Part shown: piece by piece, positions 61,628-64,000 of the stretch
Layout: each line of letters opens with the position of its first letter
How positions within the stretch are numbered: position 1 is the stretch's first letter
Source: Verrucomicrobiia bacterium
GTDB taxonomy: Bacteria; Verrucomicrobiota; Verrucomicrobiia; Limisphaerales; UBA11358
Reading direction: 5' to 3'
DNA: 64,000 bases
NCBI GenBank assembly: GCA_031290985.1
Contig: JARLJW010000073.1
Location: 1-64,000, forward strand
Program-made: the position numbers and the translations under genes
The notes under the pieces: generated by a model
What the model saw: the letters and a program-made list of their open reading frames with translations, nothing else
The model's database searches: none
Told to the model about the DNA's origin: nothing

Positions 61628-62389
61628 TTACTGTTGGTGGCAGGTTTCGCAGAGCGCCGCATTGTTCAGGTCCACAATCAGGTCGTGGCTGATCGTGGCC
61701 GACGCGCCGACGACACGATGGATGTCATGGCAGGAGGCGCACTCCACGGTTTGCTGCGGGCCCTTCAACATCTGCGCGAAGACCGTACCGGCTGCCGGCA
61801 AGGGACGTAAGGTCGGATCCGCGACGATTGCCGCCGAATAGCTGACCCCGATCGGGTGCATATGGGTCAGGTTGTTATTGCCCAGATAGGGGCCGCTGCC
61901 CGTGGCTCGCACAAAGTCGCCAGCGGTGGCGGCAGTCGTTTCCACGGCAAAGGTCGGGACATAGAACGCCGTGGCCCCGGCGGTCTTGCCGTTTTGGCTG
62001 GGCAGCGTCGCACCATAGCTCTGATTGACCGCCACGGAACCGTCGTGGCAGCTCAAACAGGCGGCCGATGAACCGAGTGTCGCGGTGAGGTTCAACGCAT
62101 TGAACGTGAGACTGTTGCCTTGATCATACGTGACATAGCTGCTGTTTTTCGAGGCGGCATGATTCCACAACGGGGCGTGGGTCTGGCCGGCATCCGGCGC
62201 TTTGTGCGGGATGTGGCAAATCTGGCAGGGATTGTTGTAGGTCGTCGTCTCGCCACCATAGATATAGGTCGCATATCCGTTGGTGCCGGAACTGAAGTCG
62301 TGGGTTGATCCAATTAACGTTGCCTTGCTGACCGATGGCATCAATGCCACCGTGGCTCCCAAGGCGAGGAGCATTGTTAGTTTTTTCAT
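61628..62389 (-). CDS. Tetraheme c-type cytochrome
   Basis: CQICH, CLSCH, CASCH, CETCH; shares PLWNH and CLSCHDGSVA context with the 54356-56152 protein. Confidence 0.9.
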   Translation of the reverse strand: MKKLTMLLALGATVALMPSVSKATLIGSTHDFSSGTNGYATYIYGGETTTYNNPCQICHIPHKAPDAGQTHAPLWNHAASKNSSYVTYDQGNSLTFNALNLTATLGSSAACLSCHDGSVAVNQSYGATLPSQNGKTAGATAFYVPTFAVETTAATAGDFVRATGSGPYLGNNNLTHMHPIGVSYSAAIVADPTLRPLPAAGTVFAQMLKGPQQTVECASCHDIHRVVGASATISHDLIVDLNNAALCETCHQQ

Positions 62390-62525
62390 AGTTGTATTGT
62401 GCACGTGCTGTTTTTAGTTAGTTCCATCCCGAAGTCGCCTGACGCCGGGCGGTTCCAGCGAAAAACCAAGCACGTACTCTGCGCCTGACTCTTCGTTGAA
62501 AATGTTTTGTTCATGACAAATTCTT

Positions 62526-63601
62526 TCAGGCGGCCACACCGCCCATGATCCAGCCGGGCAACAACTCCACGGCTTCCGGCGCTTTTTGCCGGGGGACGAT
62601 TCAAGCTTGCTCATCAGTTCGGCCGCGCGGCCGGCGATGATTTCATTGCAAAAGGAAAGCTCGTGTTCGCGGTTCTTCGTGTTTTCGCGGACCACGGCCT
62701 CCAGATCGTCGATGTCGTACAGGAATACATTTGGCAGTTCCGCCACGGCGGGGTCGATGTCGCGCGGCACCGCGATATCCACCAGAACGAGCGGGCGATT
62801 CCGGCGCGCGGGCAAAATCTTTTCAATGTCTTCGCGGCGCAGGACGATGCCCGGGCTGCCGGTCGAACTGACCAGGATGTCGGCCTCGGTCATCGCCGCG
62901 GCAGAATCCTCGATGCGCACGGCGCGTCCGCCGAATTCCGCGGCGAGCTTTTCCGCGCGCTCGACCGAGCGGTTGGCCACGAGCACCGTTTTCGCGCCGC
63001 GCTTGGCCAGATGTTTCACGCAGGCCTCGCCCATTTTTCCCGCGCCCACAATCATCACCGTCTTGTCGCTGAGGTCGCGGTCGAAAACTTTCTCGGTCAA
63101 TTCCACCGCCACGCTGCCGACGGAGGTGGCGCCGCGGCCGATCGCTGTGTTGGTGCGGATCTGCTTCACGACCTGGCAGGCGGTCTGGAACAGCCGGTTC
63201 ATCTTCTTGCCGGTCAGCCCCGCGTCTTTGGCGGCTTGATACGCATTCTTGACCTGGCCGGTGATCTCCGTCTCGCCCAGCACCATGGAATCCAGCCCGC
63301 TGGCGACCGCGAACAGATGTTTGGCCGCCTCGGCACCTTCCTTGACGTACAGATGGGGCGTGAAATCAAAATCCGTGTTCGTCAGTTCTTGAAAGAGCTG
63401 TTGCACCCGGCCGTGGATCCAGGGCGAGACGCCGTAGATTTCCACGCGGTTGCAGGTCGAGAGGAGCACCACCTCGGAGAGATTGCCGCGCAGTTTCAAA
63501 CGGCAGCCACAGCATTGGAGGCGGGCGCGTGACACGGCGAGTTTCTCACGCACCTCCACGGGCGTCGTCTTGTAGCTCAAACCTGCGACAAAGATTTTCA
63601 T
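62526..63601 (-). CDS. hemA: Glutamyl-tRNA reductase, apparent -1 frameshift near the 3' end
   Basis: MKIFVAGLSYKTTPVEVREKLA, LLSTCNRVEIYG, GLDSMVLGETEITGQVKNAY, VGAGKMGEACVKHL. The uninterrupted ORF runs to 62414; a -1 shift at CAAAAAG gives APEAVELLPGWIMGGVAA* ending at 62526. Confidence 0.9.
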
Positions 63602-63613
63602 GGTGTTGTTAAA

Positions 63614-63659
63614 TTAAACCGATTTTGTGCTGCCGCCCGGCAACTTCTAATCGGTTTAA
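63614..63659. promoter_or_regulatory. Perfect 11-bp inverted repeat immediately upstream of hemA
   Basis: TTAAACCGATT (63614-63624)/AATCGGTTTAA (63649-63659). Confidence 0.7.
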
Positions 63660-63729
63660 GATTTTCATATTAGAAATCTAGGTTCATCCCGCCCCCGCTG
63701 CTCACCATTCCTTGTGTAAGCATCAACAA

Positions 63730-64000
63730 TTATTGCTGCTTCCGGTCTTCGAGCGGGTGCTCGTGCTGTTGGAACTCCTCGGAGATCTTCCCGTCCAGAC
63801 ACGCCGTGTTCAGGGGGTACACATCCGGATCAAAAACGACGTGGTAGAAGTGCCAGACAACAATGGCGAGGCAGGCCAGCACGGCCTCGTAGTAATGGAT
63901 GGTGGTTGCAACCTCGATGGCCCAGCGCGGCAGAAAACGAGTCACGTCCAGTTTCAGCCAGATCATCAGGCCGGTGGCACCCATGAGGATCGTGCCCCAG
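63730..64000 (-). CDS. C-terminal part of a cytochrome-b-like membrane protein (truncated by the window edge)
   Basis: WAIEVATTIHYYEAVLACLAIVVWHFYHVVFDPDVYPLNTACLDGKISEEF; transmembrane helix with His residues; start lies outside or at the edge of the window. Confidence 0.65.
   Translation of the reverse strand, partial: WGTILMGATGLMIWLKLDVTRFLPRWAIEVATTIHYYEAVLACLAIVVWHFYHVVFDPDVYPLNTACLDGKISEEFQQHEHPLEDRKQQ

Noticed and set aside
1-64000. tRNA genes, rRNA genes, CRISPR arrays, prophage or transposase genes
   Set aside because: None recognised by eye; a tRNAscan/Infernal run would be needed to exclude small RNA genes.

Overview
High-GC bacterial chromosomal window whose gene content and intergenic repeats look like Verrucomicrobiota (inference from recognised families, no search run). 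Left part: SRP RNA, dnaX, ybaB, recR, a HAD hydrolase, a pcrA/uvrD helicase, a DUF2723/TPR protein, gltB and gltD. Middle: an accessory polysaccharide-degradation region with an esterase-GH3-agarase-like operon, a beta-propeller sensor kinase with a NarL-type regulator, a very large beta-strand-repeat protein, a GH10 xylanase, a prepilin-like protein and an SGNH esterase. Right part: a minus-strand multiheme cytochrome / outer-membrane beta-barrel / NHL-propeller cluster followed by hemA and a truncated cytochrome-b-like gene. The strongest items for a second look are: (1) the multiheme cytochrome-porin-NHL cluster, a candidate extracellular electron conduit; (2) a perfect 113-bp duplication of the pcrA 5' end at 7022-7134 and 11560-11672, plus a diverged third copy at ~4451, bracketing two inserted gene blocks; (3) a translationally coupled phosphoesterase pair in which the second member has lost most metal-ligand motifs; (4) a GxxExxY gene between gltB and gltD bracketed by inverted 27-bp repeats; (5) a shared dyad motif (CCCCTATGSTTTTRTAGGGT) upstream of three transcription units in the polysaccharide region; (6) an apparent -1 frameshift at CAAAAAG near the 3' end of hemA; (7) a shared C-terminal module on three secreted proteins.
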